A stretch of DNA of 64,000 nucleotides, from contig CP124756.1 in assembly GCA_029972225.1 (NCBI GenBank), forward strand, positions 2,772,001 through 2,836,000, in the 5' to 3' direction. The translations under genes were made by a program, and so were the position numbers. The first letter of the stretch is position 1; every line of letters starts with the position of its first letter. This DNA is from Candidatus Thiothrix putei. Its GTDB lineage: Bacteria; Pseudomonadota; Gammaproteobacteria; Thiotrichales; Thiotrichaceae. The notes beneath the pieces are model-generated. The model had not been told where the DNA came from. It saw only the letters and a program-made list of their open reading frames with translations, and made no database searches. Below, one piece after another: positions 1-8,179 of this stretch.

Positions 1-576
1 GTGAAAGATATAGCGGCGCAAGCGCTAACACTGGCGCAGGATTTTGACGACTTGCCAGCGTACCGAATCAACAAGGAAGACTGGTATAAAATCCAACTGT
101 TTAGAAATGAGATGGAGCCACATCTAATAGAGGGCGGGAAGTACAGCACCGCTACCATGTGCGGCATTGTCTCAAAAGTAGACATGCACATCATGAAAAT
201 TGCCACTCTATTAGCAATCTTGGATGAAAAGCCAGTGGGTGAAGTAGGGCGGGAATACGTGGAAGCAAGCATAAACATCATGCGCGATATGCTGGAATAC
301 ATACTAAGCCTGTTGATCGACTTAGAGGTTATCGGCTTCAACGCTTTTGAAAATTCGATCATTGCCTACCTTGGCAAACAGCAGAACGCCACCCGCAAGC
401 TGATACGCACCAACAAATGCGAAGGCAAACCATGGTCGGAAATCCCGCGTAGCAGCCTAACCAACAAGATCAACGAAACCGTTGACGAACTTATCAGAAA
501 GGGCGTGGTTGTGGAGGAGGAAACCTTCTACCCCAACGGCTGGAGCCAAGGCAAATACCTAAGACTGATTGCTTGA
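1..576 (+). CDS. DUF3987-like replication/primase-helicase protein, C-terminal part
   Basis: The window opens inside or at the start of this frame (GTG at base 1), so the protein is probably longer and starts outside the window. The visible 191 residues resemble the C-terminal, mostly helical part of DUF3987 (YfjI-like) proteins, which occur in prophages, satellites and integrative elements as replication-associated ATPase/primase proteins. The end of the protein (about residues 130-185) looks like a winged-helix segment. No Walker motif is visible because the N-terminal part is missing. A terminator follows directly, then iteron-like repeats, which fits a replication module. The family call is by overall appearance, without a diagnostic motif. 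Confidence 0.55.
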   Translation: MKDIAAQALTLAQDFDDLPAYRINKEDWYKIQLFRNEMEPHLIEGGKYSTATMCGIVSKVDMHIMKIATLLAILDEKPVGEVGREYVEASINIMRDMLEYILSLLIDLEVIGFNAFENSIIAYLGKQQNATRKLIRTNKCEGKPWSEIPRSSLTNKINETVDELIRKGVVVEEETFYPNGWSQGKYLRLIA

Positions 577-600
577 TTATCTTGTAAATTTGCCACCATC

Positions 601-625
601 AAGCCGCGTCTATCGCGGCTTTTTA
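601..625 (+). terminator. Intrinsic terminator after the DUF3987-like gene
   Basis: A perfect 8-bp stem (AAGCCGCG at 601-608, CGCGGCTT at 614-621) with a 5-nt loop runs into a T tract (620-624). It lies 25 bp after the stop codon of the upstream gene and would end its transcript. Confidence 0.85.
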
Positions 626-737
626 TTGTAAAAAATAAATATAAATCTAAAAACAGCAATAAATATTTCATCGGCACTTGTGATTAATTTTTAATCAAAC
701 CTCAAATTTACCCAAAAAACTCCAACTTTACCCCCAA

Positions 738-900
738 AAAGTTGGGATAAGTTGGGAAAAGTTGGGATTTTTCCCAATCTCACAAACCTTTTATATACAA
801 TAACTTATAGGCTTTTTAAAAAAGCCATCCCAACTGACTTTTTCGTTTAAATACAATAACTTACGTGAAAAGTTGGGAAAAGTTGGGATTTTTGGGAAAA
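738..900. repeat. Iteron-like phased GTTGGGA repeats
   Basis: GTTGGGA occurs at exact 10-bp spacing in two blocks: three copies at 741, 751 and 761, and two copies plus a TTTGGGA variant at 872, 882 and 892. A 13-bp direct repeat, ATACAATAACTTA, precedes or lies between the blocks at 795-807 and 851-863, 56 bp apart. The surroundings are AT-rich. The whole gap between 577 and 1042 holds no convincing gene. Helically phased repeats beside a replication-type gene suggest a replication origin or a partition/operator site; this is inference. Confidence 0.6.
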
Positions 901-1042
901 CCCACCCCCACACCCCACCCATACCGCCCCAAAACCCACCAAGATGAAAAACCAATATTATTCATTTTATTATTCATAATTTATTCTTTATGCTATTTAT
1001 TATTTACGTGCTTACCACGCAACAACCACACAAGGAAAAACC

Positions 1043-1285
1043 ATGTTTAATGATGACTTCATTACCGTTAACGGCCTGTATGCATGGGCGCGTTTCATGC
1101 TGGCTTGTATCAGCCTGTTCTACATGCTGGAACACGCGATCAGGGGGGAATGGTTCCCGGCGGGTTTGCTACTAGTAGCGGCGGGCTTGTTCATCCAATG
1201 GCACGGGCTAGGCAAACCACAACCACGGAAAGGGCAGGTAATCGCGGGCGGGCTGGTGTTGTTGGTGGTGGGTGTTTTTGCTTAA
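1043..1285 (+). CDS. Small membrane protein, unknown function
   Basis: An 80-residue ORF starting at ATG 1043 with an AAGGA-type ribosome binding site about 6 bp upstream. It has hydrophobic segments near residues 14-30 and 37-53 and a third near 66-80, separated by a short basic stretch (KPQPRKGQ), so it is probably an inner-membrane protein of two or three passes. No family is recognised. An overlapping frame is longer but lacks membrane-like composition and has weaker start signals. It sits between the iteron-like repeats and a convergent secreted-protein gene. Confidence 0.5.
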   Translation: MFNDDFITVNGLYAWARFMLACISLFYMLEHAIRGEWFPAGLLLVAAGLFIQWHGLGKPQPRKGQVIAGGLVLLVVGVFA

Positions 1286-1442
1286 GTAAAGATGGTTGGC
1301 TGCATATTTGGCTGTATAGCCAGCAAAGTAATTTCGGGAAATTGTTCTATATTAACGGCTTGCAGATGTTTTGCAGTTGTTGTTGGGGCCGCCATTAACG
1401 GCAGTCTACCGTAGGGTAAACCACCGTTAAACTCGGAGTGGC

Positions 1443-1892
1443 TTATTTCTTCTCAGCCACAGGTGCTGCGGCTTCCCCAATAGCTGGGGTTGCTTCGATT
1501 TTCACTTTCTCAGCAGCACCGTCACAATAGCTCCACGTCGCTTCCCAGCGTGAAGGGAAACTCTTGTCGATAAATTTGATCTGGTAACGCCCCCAATAAC
1601 GGGTCATTTCACCAAAAATACCGGGGCGTTCGGTAGTGCATTCCACCTTAGCTTTCTTTTTTGCCCAATAACCATCATACGTCCCACGGTTTTGGTAAAC
1701 CTTTGCTAAGCCCAAAATGTATACCACACCCGGATCTTCCGCAGGCCCATAAGCAAATACGGCGGTCGGCCCGATTTCATCAGCGTACACAATACGCCCG
1801 ACGTTGCTGTTCCACACTTCATCTGCCAGCGCATTGCTGCCCGTGGTAATCAGTGCAGCTAACCCTAGTGCTTTCAATACCTTCAATTTCAT
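1443..1892 (-). CDS. Secreted hypothetical protein
   Basis: The 149-residue product begins with a typical Sec signal peptide (basic MKLKVLK, then a hydrophobic stretch, probable cleavage after SNALA near residue 23). The mature part is aromatic-rich and has two cysteines (in VECTTERPG and WSYCDG) that could form a disulfide. The C-terminus is an Ala/Pro/Glu-rich tail (AAAPVAEKK). It is probably periplasmic or secreted. No family is recognised. It is transcribed in the same direction as pepN, whose gene ends 37 bp from its start codon on the far side, so both may share a transcript. Confidence 0.7.
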   Translation of the reverse strand: MKLKVLKALGLAALITTGSNALADEVWNSNVGRIVYADEIGPTAVFAYGPAEDPGVVYILGLAKVYQNRGTYDGYWAKKKAKVECTTERPGIFGEMTRYWGRYQIKFIDKSFPSRWEATWSYCDGAAEKVKIEATPAIGEAAAPVAEKK

Positions 1893-1929
1893 TCCATGCC
1901 CTCTCTATCATTGATGAATGGTCGCCACA

Positions 1930-4545
1930 TCATACCAGACTCTTGCTTACGATTTCATACACATCCCCCGACAAACCCGCATGTGCCTGAATACGCTCTA
2001 ACTGCGTTTTCATTAAGCCACTACGGGTCGCTTCGTAATGCCGCCAGTTCATCAATGGACGCACCATACGTGACGCAATTTGCGGGTTCATCGCATCCAG
2101 CTCCAACACGCAATCCGTGAGGAAGGTATAACCACGACCATCCTGCGCGTGGAAATGCAGTGGGTTGCGCATTGCAAAGCTACCCACCAACGCACGGACT
2201 TTATTGGGGTTGCGCATATCGAATAACGGATGCTGCATTAAAGCCTGCACTTGTTGCAGCGTTTCCGGCAATGAGGACGTGGCTTGCAAAGCAAACCATT
2301 TATCCATCACCAAGGAATCGTATTGCCAACGGTCATGGAAATGCTGCAACGCTGCTTCACGTTGCGGGCATTCAATCCGGCTCAATACCGACAATGCCGC
2401 CAGCGCATCCGTCATATTGCCTGCCGTGAGGTATTGTTGCAGGCAAGTTTCATGGATACCCGCATCCTGAATCCGCCCCAAATACGCCAAGCAAACGTTT
2501 TTCAGACTGCGCCGCCCAATGCTGGCTGCATCGGGGGAATATGCTCCCTGCCCCTGCGCGAGCAATTCGGTGTACAGCGCTTCCAAATCCAAACGTAAGG
2601 CTTTTGCCAAGGTCGCGTGAATAAATTCGCGTACCGTGTGAATCGCCTCAGGGTCAGAAGGCCGCGCCCGTTCTGCAATATCTGCCTCAGACGGCAGAGT
2701 CAAAGCTTCGGCACGTAAGGCGTGATCCAAGCCACTATCCGTCAGAATCGCTTGGTAAGCACTGATGAAATCGTGTTCCAACCCGAACGCTTCTTGCCGT
2801 TGCTGTGCTTCCAACAACGAGAGGATAGTACGCATTGCTAAACGTTGCCCCGCATCCCAACGGTTAAACGCATCGCTGTCGTGCTTCATCAGAAACACCA
2901 AATCGGCTTCGCTGTACGGGTAGCCAAGTTTTACTGGCGATGAAAAACCGCGCAACAACGACGGTATCGGTTGTTCAACCACATTGCTAAAGCTGAATGA
3001 TTGCGTGGCTTCCGTCAGACGCAACACTTGCGTACCGAGCATGTCTTGTCCACGGCTATCCAGCAAACCGATTTCGACCGGAATCAAAAACGGCAGTTTT
3101 ACCGCTGCTTCTGGCGTAGCGGGACACGATTGGGTGAAATGCAGCGTACAGGTTTGCGCCGCTGCGTCATAATCCATGCTGACCGCTACTTCCGGCGTAC
3201 CGGCCTGATCATACCAACGCTGAAACTGGCTTAAATCAACTTCATTGGCATCCGCCATCGCCGCAAGGAAATTTTCAGTGGAAACGGCTTGCCCATCGTG
3301 GCGGTGGAAATACAGATCAATACCCTTGCGGAACCCTTCACGCCCCAGCAACGTTTGGTACATACGCACCACTTCCGCACCCTTCTCGTAAACCGTTACC
3401 GTGTAGAAGTTATTGATTTCCATATAGGAAGATGGGCGAATCGGGTGTGCCATCGGGCTGGCATCTTCCGCAAACTGATGGGTGCGCAACATCCGCACGT
3501 CTTCAATGCGTTTCACCGCACGTGAATGTAAGTCAGAGGTGAATTCCTGATCACGAAATACCGTCAAGCCCTCTTTCAGTGATAACTGAAACCAATCGCG
3601 GCAGGTCACGCGATTGCCCGTCCAGTTATGGAAGTACTCGTGCCCAATCACGGCTTCAATGCTGACATAATCCATATCCGTTGCCGTTTCAGGGCTGGCA
3701 AACACTAACTTGGAGTTGAATACGTTCAAGCCCTTGTTTTCCATCGCCCCCATGTTGAAATCATCGACCGCGACGATCATGTAAATGTCAAGATCGTATT
3801 CCAAACCGAAACGCTGCTCATCCCACCGCATCGCCCGTTTCAGTGACTGCATCGCGTGATCACATTTGTCGATATTGTGTGCTTCGGTATAAATGCGTAA
3901 CGTTACCTCACGCCCCGAACGTGTGGTGAAATGGTCTTCCACATGCTGCAAATCGCCTGCCACCAATGCGAATAAATACGCAGGCTTGTGGAACGGGTCT
4001 TCCCAACGCGCCCAATGCCTGCCATCTGGCAAATCACCGCTGCCCGTAAGATTGCCATTGGACAGCAATACCGGATATTTTTGTTTATCTGCCAAAATTT
4101 GCGTCGTGAACACCGTCATCACATCGGGGCGGTCGGGATAATAAGTAATTTTGCGAAACCCTTGCGCCTCGCATTGCGTGCAAAAATTGCCGCTGGACTG
4201 GTACAAACCTTCCAGCGAGGTATTTTTCTGCGGGTAGATTCGGGTGACGATTTCCAGCGTACACAATGCCGACACATTGGGGATACTCATGCCTGTACTG
4301 GTAAGCTGATAATCACCCGTTTGGAGCGGTAAACCATTCAAACGTATTTCCAGTAACTCCAGCTCTTCACCGTACAATTCCAGAGGCGTATTCGCTGCAA
4401 CCCCAGCCTCACGCCGGTAATTCGCCACACTGGTCACACGCGTCGCGTCTTCACCCAATTCAAAAACTAACGACAATGCATCCACCCGGTAACTGGGTGC
4501 TACATAATCTTGTAAATAAACCGTTTTAGGTTGGCCTTCTTTCAT
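1930..4545 (-). CDS. pepN: Aminopeptidase N (M1 family)
   Basis: This 871-residue cytoplasmic zinc metallopeptidase removes N-terminal residues from peptides. The length matches the proteobacterial PepN family. The substrate-anchoring motif GAMEN is present near residue 260, followed by the zinc site HEYFH with the downstream glutamate in LKEGLT, the canonical HExxH-x18-E arrangement. The N-terminal beta domain and the long helical C-terminal domain are both present without a gap. Its ATG overlaps the stop of the upstream NUDIX gene by 4 bp, so translation is probably coupled and the two genes form one operon. Confidence 0.96.
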   Translation of the reverse strand: MKEGQPKTVYLQDYVAPSYRVDALSLVFELGEDATRVTSVANYRREAGVAANTPLELYGEELELLEIRLNGLPLQTGDYQLTSTGMSIPNVSALCTLEIVTRIYPQKNTSLEGLYQSSGNFCTQCEAQGFRKITYYPDRPDVMTVFTTQILADKQKYPVLLSNGNLTGSGDLPDGRHWARWEDPFHKPAYLFALVAGDLQHVEDHFTTRSGREVTLRIYTEAHNIDKCDHAMQSLKRAMRWDEQRFGLEYDLDIYMIVAVDDFNMGAMENKGLNVFNSKLVFASPETATDMDYVSIEAVIGHEYFHNWTGNRVTCRDWFQLSLKEGLTVFRDQEFTSDLHSRAVKRIEDVRMLRTHQFAEDASPMAHPIRPSSYMEINNFYTVTVYEKGAEVVRMYQTLLGREGFRKGIDLYFHRHDGQAVSTENFLAAMADANEVDLSQFQRWYDQAGTPEVAVSMDYDAAAQTCTLHFTQSCPATPEAAVKLPFLIPVEIGLLDSRGQDMLGTQVLRLTEATQSFSFSNVVEQPIPSLLRGFSSPVKLGYPYSEADLVFLMKHDSDAFNRWDAGQRLAMRTILSLLEAQQRQEAFGLEHDFISAYQAILTDSGLDHALRAEALTLPSEADIAERARPSDPEAIHTVREFIHATLAKALRLDLEALYTELLAQGQGAYSPDAASIGRRSLKNVCLAYLGRIQDAGIHETCLQQYLTAGNMTDALAALSVLSRIECPQREAALQHFHDRWQYDSLVMDKWFALQATSSLPETLQQVQALMQHPLFDMRNPNKVRALVGSFAMRNPLHFHAQDGRGYTFLTDCVLELDAMNPQIASRMVRPLMNWRHYEATRSGLMKTQLERIQAHAGLSGDVYEIVSKSLV

Positions 4546-5414
4546 TTTTTTGTCTCTTTTACATTACCAGCAATATACAGACTGTTGAGGATAGCTGCAT
4601 GTTCAGGATGTTGCGGTGAAATCATTCCCATGCGCAATAAAAGATCAATATTCACCAGATTACAATTGTCTTTGAAGGCTTCGGTGGTTTCCGTCAACCG
4701 GGCAATTTCCGCTAATGGCATCCGCTCAAACGCAATCACTTCACCATCGGTATTTTCGGGCACAAAATCTTCCGGCAACCACAAGTCATACACATAAATC
4801 GTGGAATTATCCAAACCGCGCCAGCCTTCTTGCCGGTATGGAATCGTGCCGATAGCCTGCGCTTGTTGGGCTAACTCGGCGGGAATATTGGCTTCTTCCT
4901 GCGACTCTTTGATGACATTTTCCAGCAAACCTAAGCCCACGGGCTGACCACCTGCGACCATTTGATCAAGCTTACCCGGCCAGAACGGTTTATCCAGCGA
5001 ACGTGTACCCACCCACACTTCAATACCCTTAGCGGTTTTAACCAAACCGTTAACGTGAATACCAAACGTTTTCACCCCGAAAAAATTGGTAGCAGCACGT
5101 TCAATTTCCAATTCGGCATGACCACCAAAGCGATGCGTGACGGGGTAAGCCTCAGCTACCCACGTATCAATTACCCCCTGCTCATGCAAAGCACGTAACA
5201 CCGGCGCCACGCTTTCAGTGCGGCTGGCATAATCGGGCAAGTGCGGATTTAAGGCAACGTGCGTAGCCGTTACCGCAAATACCTCTCCCCAGTTTGCCAA
5301 ATGTTCAGCAAAAGCAGGTTGTACCTGCCCATACACCTGATCAGCGATCAGCAATTCACGGTAATGGGTAGACTCAAAATTGTTGCAAGCACGAATGCGG
5401 TCAAGGTAACTCAT
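4542..5414 (-). CDS. NUDIX hydrolase with N-terminal DUF4743 domain
   Basis: A 290-residue protein with an N-terminal DUF4743-type region (about residues 1-115) followed by a NUDIX fold. The NUDIX box is visible around residues 155-180 (GGQPVGLGLLENVIKESQEE, with the catalytic REx2EE replaced by KESQEEA). The family is related to the NUDIX part of eukaryotic thiamine pyrophosphokinase-like proteins and acts on nucleoside diphosphate-linked compounds; the substrate is not deducible. The 3' end overlaps pepN by 4 bp, and the 5' end overlaps the 3' end of a broken membrane-protein gene, so it once belonged to a longer operon. Confidence 0.85.
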   Translation of the reverse strand: MSYLDRIRACNNFESTHYRELLIADQVYGQVQPAFAEHLANWGEVFAVTATHVALNPHLPDYASRTESVAPVLRALHEQGVIDTWVAEAYPVTHRFGGHAELEIERAATNFFGVKTFGIHVNGLVKTAKGIEVWVGTRSLDKPFWPGKLDQMVAGGQPVGLGLLENVIKESQEEANIPAELAQQAQAIGTIPYRQEGWRGLDNSTIYVYDLWLPEDFVPENTDGEVIAFERMPLAEIARLTETTEAFKDNCNLVNIDLLLRMGMISPQHPEHAAILNSLYIAGNVKETKK

Positions 5415-5513
5415 GTTTATGTATCAGCGGTTGTTGTTGGGCGAATTTCGTCATACTGGTGTTTAACATCCAGCCTAGCCAGAGTACAACCAGCATGGTT
5501 AATACCGCAACTA
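5401..5513 (-). pseudogene. 3' remnant of a membrane-protein gene cut by IS630
   Basis: Upstream of the NUDIX start, an open frame on the same strand runs from the IS630 end to a TGA at 5401-5403, overlapping the NUDIX ORF by 14 bp. It encodes a strongly hydrophobic helix (VAVLTMLVVLWLGWML) followed by a polar tail ending HKHELP. It looks like the C-terminus of a membrane protein whose 5' part was separated or lost when the IS inserted. No matching 5' part was found on the other side of the element. Confidence 0.5.
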
Positions 5514-5517
5514 TACC

Positions 5518-6052
5518 TTACAGCGTCAAGACCTGAACATTTTTAAAGGTTTGAAAATTTGTTGTCATCAACTGGGTCAGTTCTTTCTTGTGATCGGTAT
5601 CCAGCTTGTCGAGACAGTTGGTGATGGCCGCCTTGAAAGCGGGAAACTTATCATAGTATTTCGAGTACAAGCATTTTTTCTTGACGAACTTCCACAACCG
5701 TTCAATCAGATTGAGGTTGGGTGAATAGGTCGGTAAAAATAATAGTTCAATATTGAGCCTTTTCGCACAGGCAAACACGGCTTCACAGCGTTGATACTTG
5801 GCATTATCCAAGACCAAAGTGATCGGTATTTTGAGTGCTAACGCTGCAATTTTTTCCAATAATTCACACACGCTGTTAGCGTTGATATAGGAGTCGTTAG
5901 TGATCGTGATGAGTTGTAGCGTTATCGCATTGAGTGCGCCCAATACGTTGTAGCGTTGTCGACCACAGGGGGCTTTGATGAATACGCGGGAAAATGACCA
6001 CAAAAACCCCAGAAACGGTGCTAACACGAAGTGGGCGGCATCGACAAAAAAA
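5518..6052 (-). CDS. IS630 transposase, C-terminal frame (DDE catalytic part)
   Basis: This frame continues the transposase after the homopolymer at 6046-6052. It carries the remaining catalytic features: FVDAAHF (first D), VLDNAKY (second D) and SPNLNLIERLWKF (E), the DDE triad of IS630/Tc1-mariner enzymes. The first in-frame start codon lies at 6027, which would drop the first aspartate, so expression as a fusion with the upstream frame makes more sense than independent translation. Confidence 0.8.
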
Positions 6053-6566
6053 GGGCGCGTTTGCCCTCCTTAGCCTCCTGAATGCGCGGTTTTAGTTCAT
6101 TTTCCAGGAACTTTTCTTGTGCTTCCACATCAGCTTTGGCGGGTATCATCCCCACTTTATGGATGTCCATCCCTATTTTCTTCATAAAGACACGTACCCT
6201 GTCCTCACTGCGTTTGATGCCTGTCAGCTCCTCAATCTTAGCGGCTGCCGCCTTGCTGGTTGCGGGGGGATATTCACGAAAATAGGCTTCAATCTTGTCT
6301 TTATATGCCATCAAATCACTCTGTGGTTTATTGAATCGTATTTCTTTAAGAGCTTCTAAACCGTTAGGTTGTAGGTAGGCGTTTAGGTAGGCAAGCAGCG
6401 TGGCTTCTGTAATCCTTTCCAATCGTTTGATTTCCTTATGCGTCAACTGTTGGGATTTCAGGTACAGCACGGACATTTTCTTACGGACTCTGGGATGAGG
6501 ATGGCGCTCCTTCCAGTAGAACAGCTCCGCTATCTCATCCTCAGTGAAAGTGATTTTTAATGTCAT
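6021..6566 (-). CDS. IS630 transposase, N-terminal frame (HTH part)
   Basis: This 181-residue frame holds the helix-turn-helix half of an IS630 transposase and the start of the catalytic domain. It ends out of frame soon after EGKRALFL. The slippery heptamer T TTT TTG lies at 6051-6045 in the zero frame. A -1 shift there would read on into FFVDAAHF, the first catalytic aspartate segment, in the next frame. The complete transposase would therefore be a fusion product made by frameshifting, or the copy is broken by loss of one T. Confidence 0.8.
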   Translation of the reverse strand: MTLKITFTEDEIAELFYWKERHPHPRVRKKMSVLYLKSQQLTHKEIKRLERITEATLLAYLNAYLQPNGLEALKEIRFNKPQSDLMAYKDKIEAYFREYPPATSKAAAAKIEELTGIKRSEDRVRVFMKKIGMDIHKVGMIPAKADVEAQEKFLENELKPRIQEAKEGKRALFLSMPPTSC

Positions 6567-6631
6567 ACATTACTCATGGCTGCTTTTGTTACCAGTCATC
6601 TAACCATATTTCCCTGATCAAAAAAACTATT

Positions 6632-6988
6632 TTATGGCACGGACTGGTATATCCGCCATGTTCGACGCGACAAACCGGACATACGTTCACAGTACTGCAT
6701 ATCAAGGTACATTTCGCGTTCAACGTACCCCTGTAACTGGTTGAATTCGCTAAAGTCGATAGTGAATGTATCCCCTTCATGATGCAGCAACAGTTCATTC
6801 ACCAACGGAATTTCCCGCGCATAGATGGAACGTACTGACTCAATCGCCCCTGATTTATCGAGCGTAGTTACACCATTCACTTTACGCAAACGCCCATCGG
6901 CAGCATCTAACAATTGCCAAACGATTGAGCCTTTTTCAGGGGAAACAGCGTTGCGACTAACGGATTGGATGGTATACGTTTTTTTCAT
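6632..6988 (-). CDS. Hypothetical protein, 118 residues
   Basis: A soluble-looking 118-residue protein starting at ATG 6988 (MKKTYTIQSV). No signal peptide, membrane segment or known motif is visible. It ends 40 bp from the IS630 element, so its last residues could have been altered by the insertion, but no frame break is evident. Function unknown. Confidence 0.55.
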   Translation of the reverse strand: MKKTYTIQSVSRNAVSPEKGSIVWQLLDAADGRLRKVNGVTTLDKSGAIESVRSIYAREIPLVNELLLHHEGDTFTIDFSEFNQLQGYVEREMYLDMQYCERMSGLSRRTWRIYQSVP

Positions 6989-7034
6989 TATTATGCGCCA
7001 ACTAGCGAGTTAATTGACGCAAGTTTACCACACT

Positions 7035-7080
7035 GATAATCGGCTTAGCTTAGATCAGATAATCGGCTTAGCTTAGATCA
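7035..7080. repeat. Perfect tandem duplication of 23 bp
   Basis: A 23-bp unit (begins GATAATCGGCTTAG, ends TTAGATCA) occurs twice in immediate succession at 7035-7057 and 7058-7080. The second copy overlaps the last codons and stop of the CDGSH gene. The duplication leaves the protein end unchanged, so it is probably a recent slippage or short tandem duplication. Confidence 0.95.
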
Positions 7081-7310
7081 CGATGAGCTGCATCACAGAA
7101 CGGTGCATTTTTAGTGTGTTTGCAAGCGCATAACCCGTACTTCTTGCTTTCCGGCACGGTAAATTCCATTGGGGTGAAATCCGTCCCCTTGTGTGAACCG
7201 TCGCAAAACGGCTGATTGGCGGAACGTCCGCAGCTACACCACCAATAGCTTTCGTCAGCTTCCAGCTCCACTACACACGGTTTTTTCTGCGCAATAACGG
7301 GGTCACTCAT
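7068..7310 (-). CDS. Double-CDGSH iron-sulfur protein
   Basis: An 80-residue protein with two CDGSH-type iron-sulfur sites: CSCGRSANQPFCDGSH (residues about 26-41) and CACKHTKNAPFCDAAH (about 61-76). Each has the C-x-C-x9-C-x3-H ligand pattern that binds a 2Fe-2S cluster; the second replaces the DGS core with DAA but keeps all ligands. The family is small and soluble, with roles in redox or cluster homeostasis. The start overlaps the end of bioC by 4 bp, so it is the last gene of the bioH-bioC transcript. Confidence 0.9.
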   Translation of the reverse strand: MSDPVIAQKKPCVVELEADESYWWCSCGRSANQPFCDGSHKGTDFTPMEFTVPESKKYGLCACKHTKNAPFCDAAHRDLS

Positions 7311-8179
7311 GGCTTACTCCTCATGATCGGAATGAATTTTTCGGGCAATTTGCTGGGCAACAGGGTTGGTGCCCAGGCGTGACCATACACCACTTCGTAG
7401 GTGGCGGGATAAAGCCCATCTTCCTGACGAAAGTATTCGTAAGCCTGCAAAAAAGCCTGTAGATGTGCTTTGCCGGTCAAGCCGTGATTGCGCCCGTGCG
7501 TGGCATTGTTTGCGCCAATGCCTTTCAGATCCCGCAATAAACCACGCACATCGGCGTAGGTCAGCGTGATGGTTTCCATATCCACCACCGGATCGCGGAA
7601 ACCGGCTTGTAACAGTGCATCGCCCACGTCGTGCATATCCACAAATTGGCTGGCGTGGGTGAAGCCATCCACCCTGCCCCAACTGGCGCGTAATTCTTTC
7701 AAGGTATCCGGGCCGAAGGTGGCAAACATCAGCAAACCATTCGGCTTCAGCACTTGCACCCATTCGCCAAATACGGCGGGCAAGTCGTTGCACCATTGCA
7801 GCATCAGGTTAGACAGCAACATATCCGCGCATTGCGGCTGGAATGGCAGGTGATTGGCATCGGCACACACGCCTTGTGGCTTGCGAAACCAACCGCCGCG
7901 TTGCCGGGTTTTTTGCACCATATTGACGGCAAGATCGACCCCGATAATGCGGGCTTTTTTGTAACGCTTCAGCAAGTGTTCGCTGATCATGCCCGTGCCG
8001 CAACCGAGGTCGAGGACGATTTCCGGCTGCATTTTGATGAAATCCAAACGTTCCAACAGACGCTCGCCGATTTCACGCTGCAACACCGCGTTAGCATCGT
8101 AAGTGTGCGCGGCGCGTTCAAAGCCTTGGCGGGTTTTACGTTTATCCAGCAAGTAGGGGTTGGCAGTGTCAGAGCGCAT
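7307..8179 (-). CDS. bioC: Malonyl-ACP O-methyltransferase BioC
   Basis: A 290-residue class I SAM-dependent methyltransferase that methylates malonyl-ACP to let fatty-acid synthesis build the pimeloyl moiety of biotin. SAM-binding motif I is VLDLGCGTGM (about residues 55-65), followed by GVDLAVNM and the motif region MLLSNLMLQWCNDL typical of BioC. Adjacency to bioH supports biotin function over a generic methyltransferase. It overlaps bioH by 11 bp. The other biotin genes bioA, bioB, bioD and bioF are not in the window. Confidence 0.9.
   Translation of the reverse strand: MRSDTANPYLLDKRKTRQGFERAAHTYDANAVLQREIGERLLERLDFIKMQPEIVLDLGCGTGMISEHLLKRYKKARIIGVDLAVNMVQKTRQRGGWFRKPQGVCADANHLPFQPQCADMLLSNLMLQWCNDLPAVFGEWVQVLKPNGLLMFATFGPDTLKELRASWGRVDGFTHASQFVDMHDVGDALLQAGFRDPVVDMETITLTYADVRGLLRDLKGIGANNATHGRNHGLTGKAHLQAFLQAYEYFRQEDGLYPATYEVVYGHAWAPTLLPSKLPEKFIPIMRSKP

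Larger units (their letters stand above)
5514..6592 (-). mobile_element. IS630-family element, copy 1
   Basis: The element is defined by two overlapping transposase frames of IS630 type. Its ends are approximate: the left end should be a few bases before the transposase stop, next to TA, and the right end within about 30 bp of the first start codon by comparison with the second IS630 copy at 31.0-32.1 kb. No clear terminal inverted repeat was found by eye. The two IS630 copies in this window are clearly different elements; their proteins are alike but not identical. Confidence 0.7.

Noticed and set aside
738-900. The GTTGGGA array as a CRISPR array
   Set aside because: The units are 10 bp long with no unique spacers and no cas genes nearby; iterons or operator sites fit better.
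1084-1398. A 104-residue ORF overlapping the small membrane protein gene
   Set aside because: It lacks a good ribosome binding site and has low-complexity, shadow-like composition; the 80-residue frame has membrane segments and a better start.
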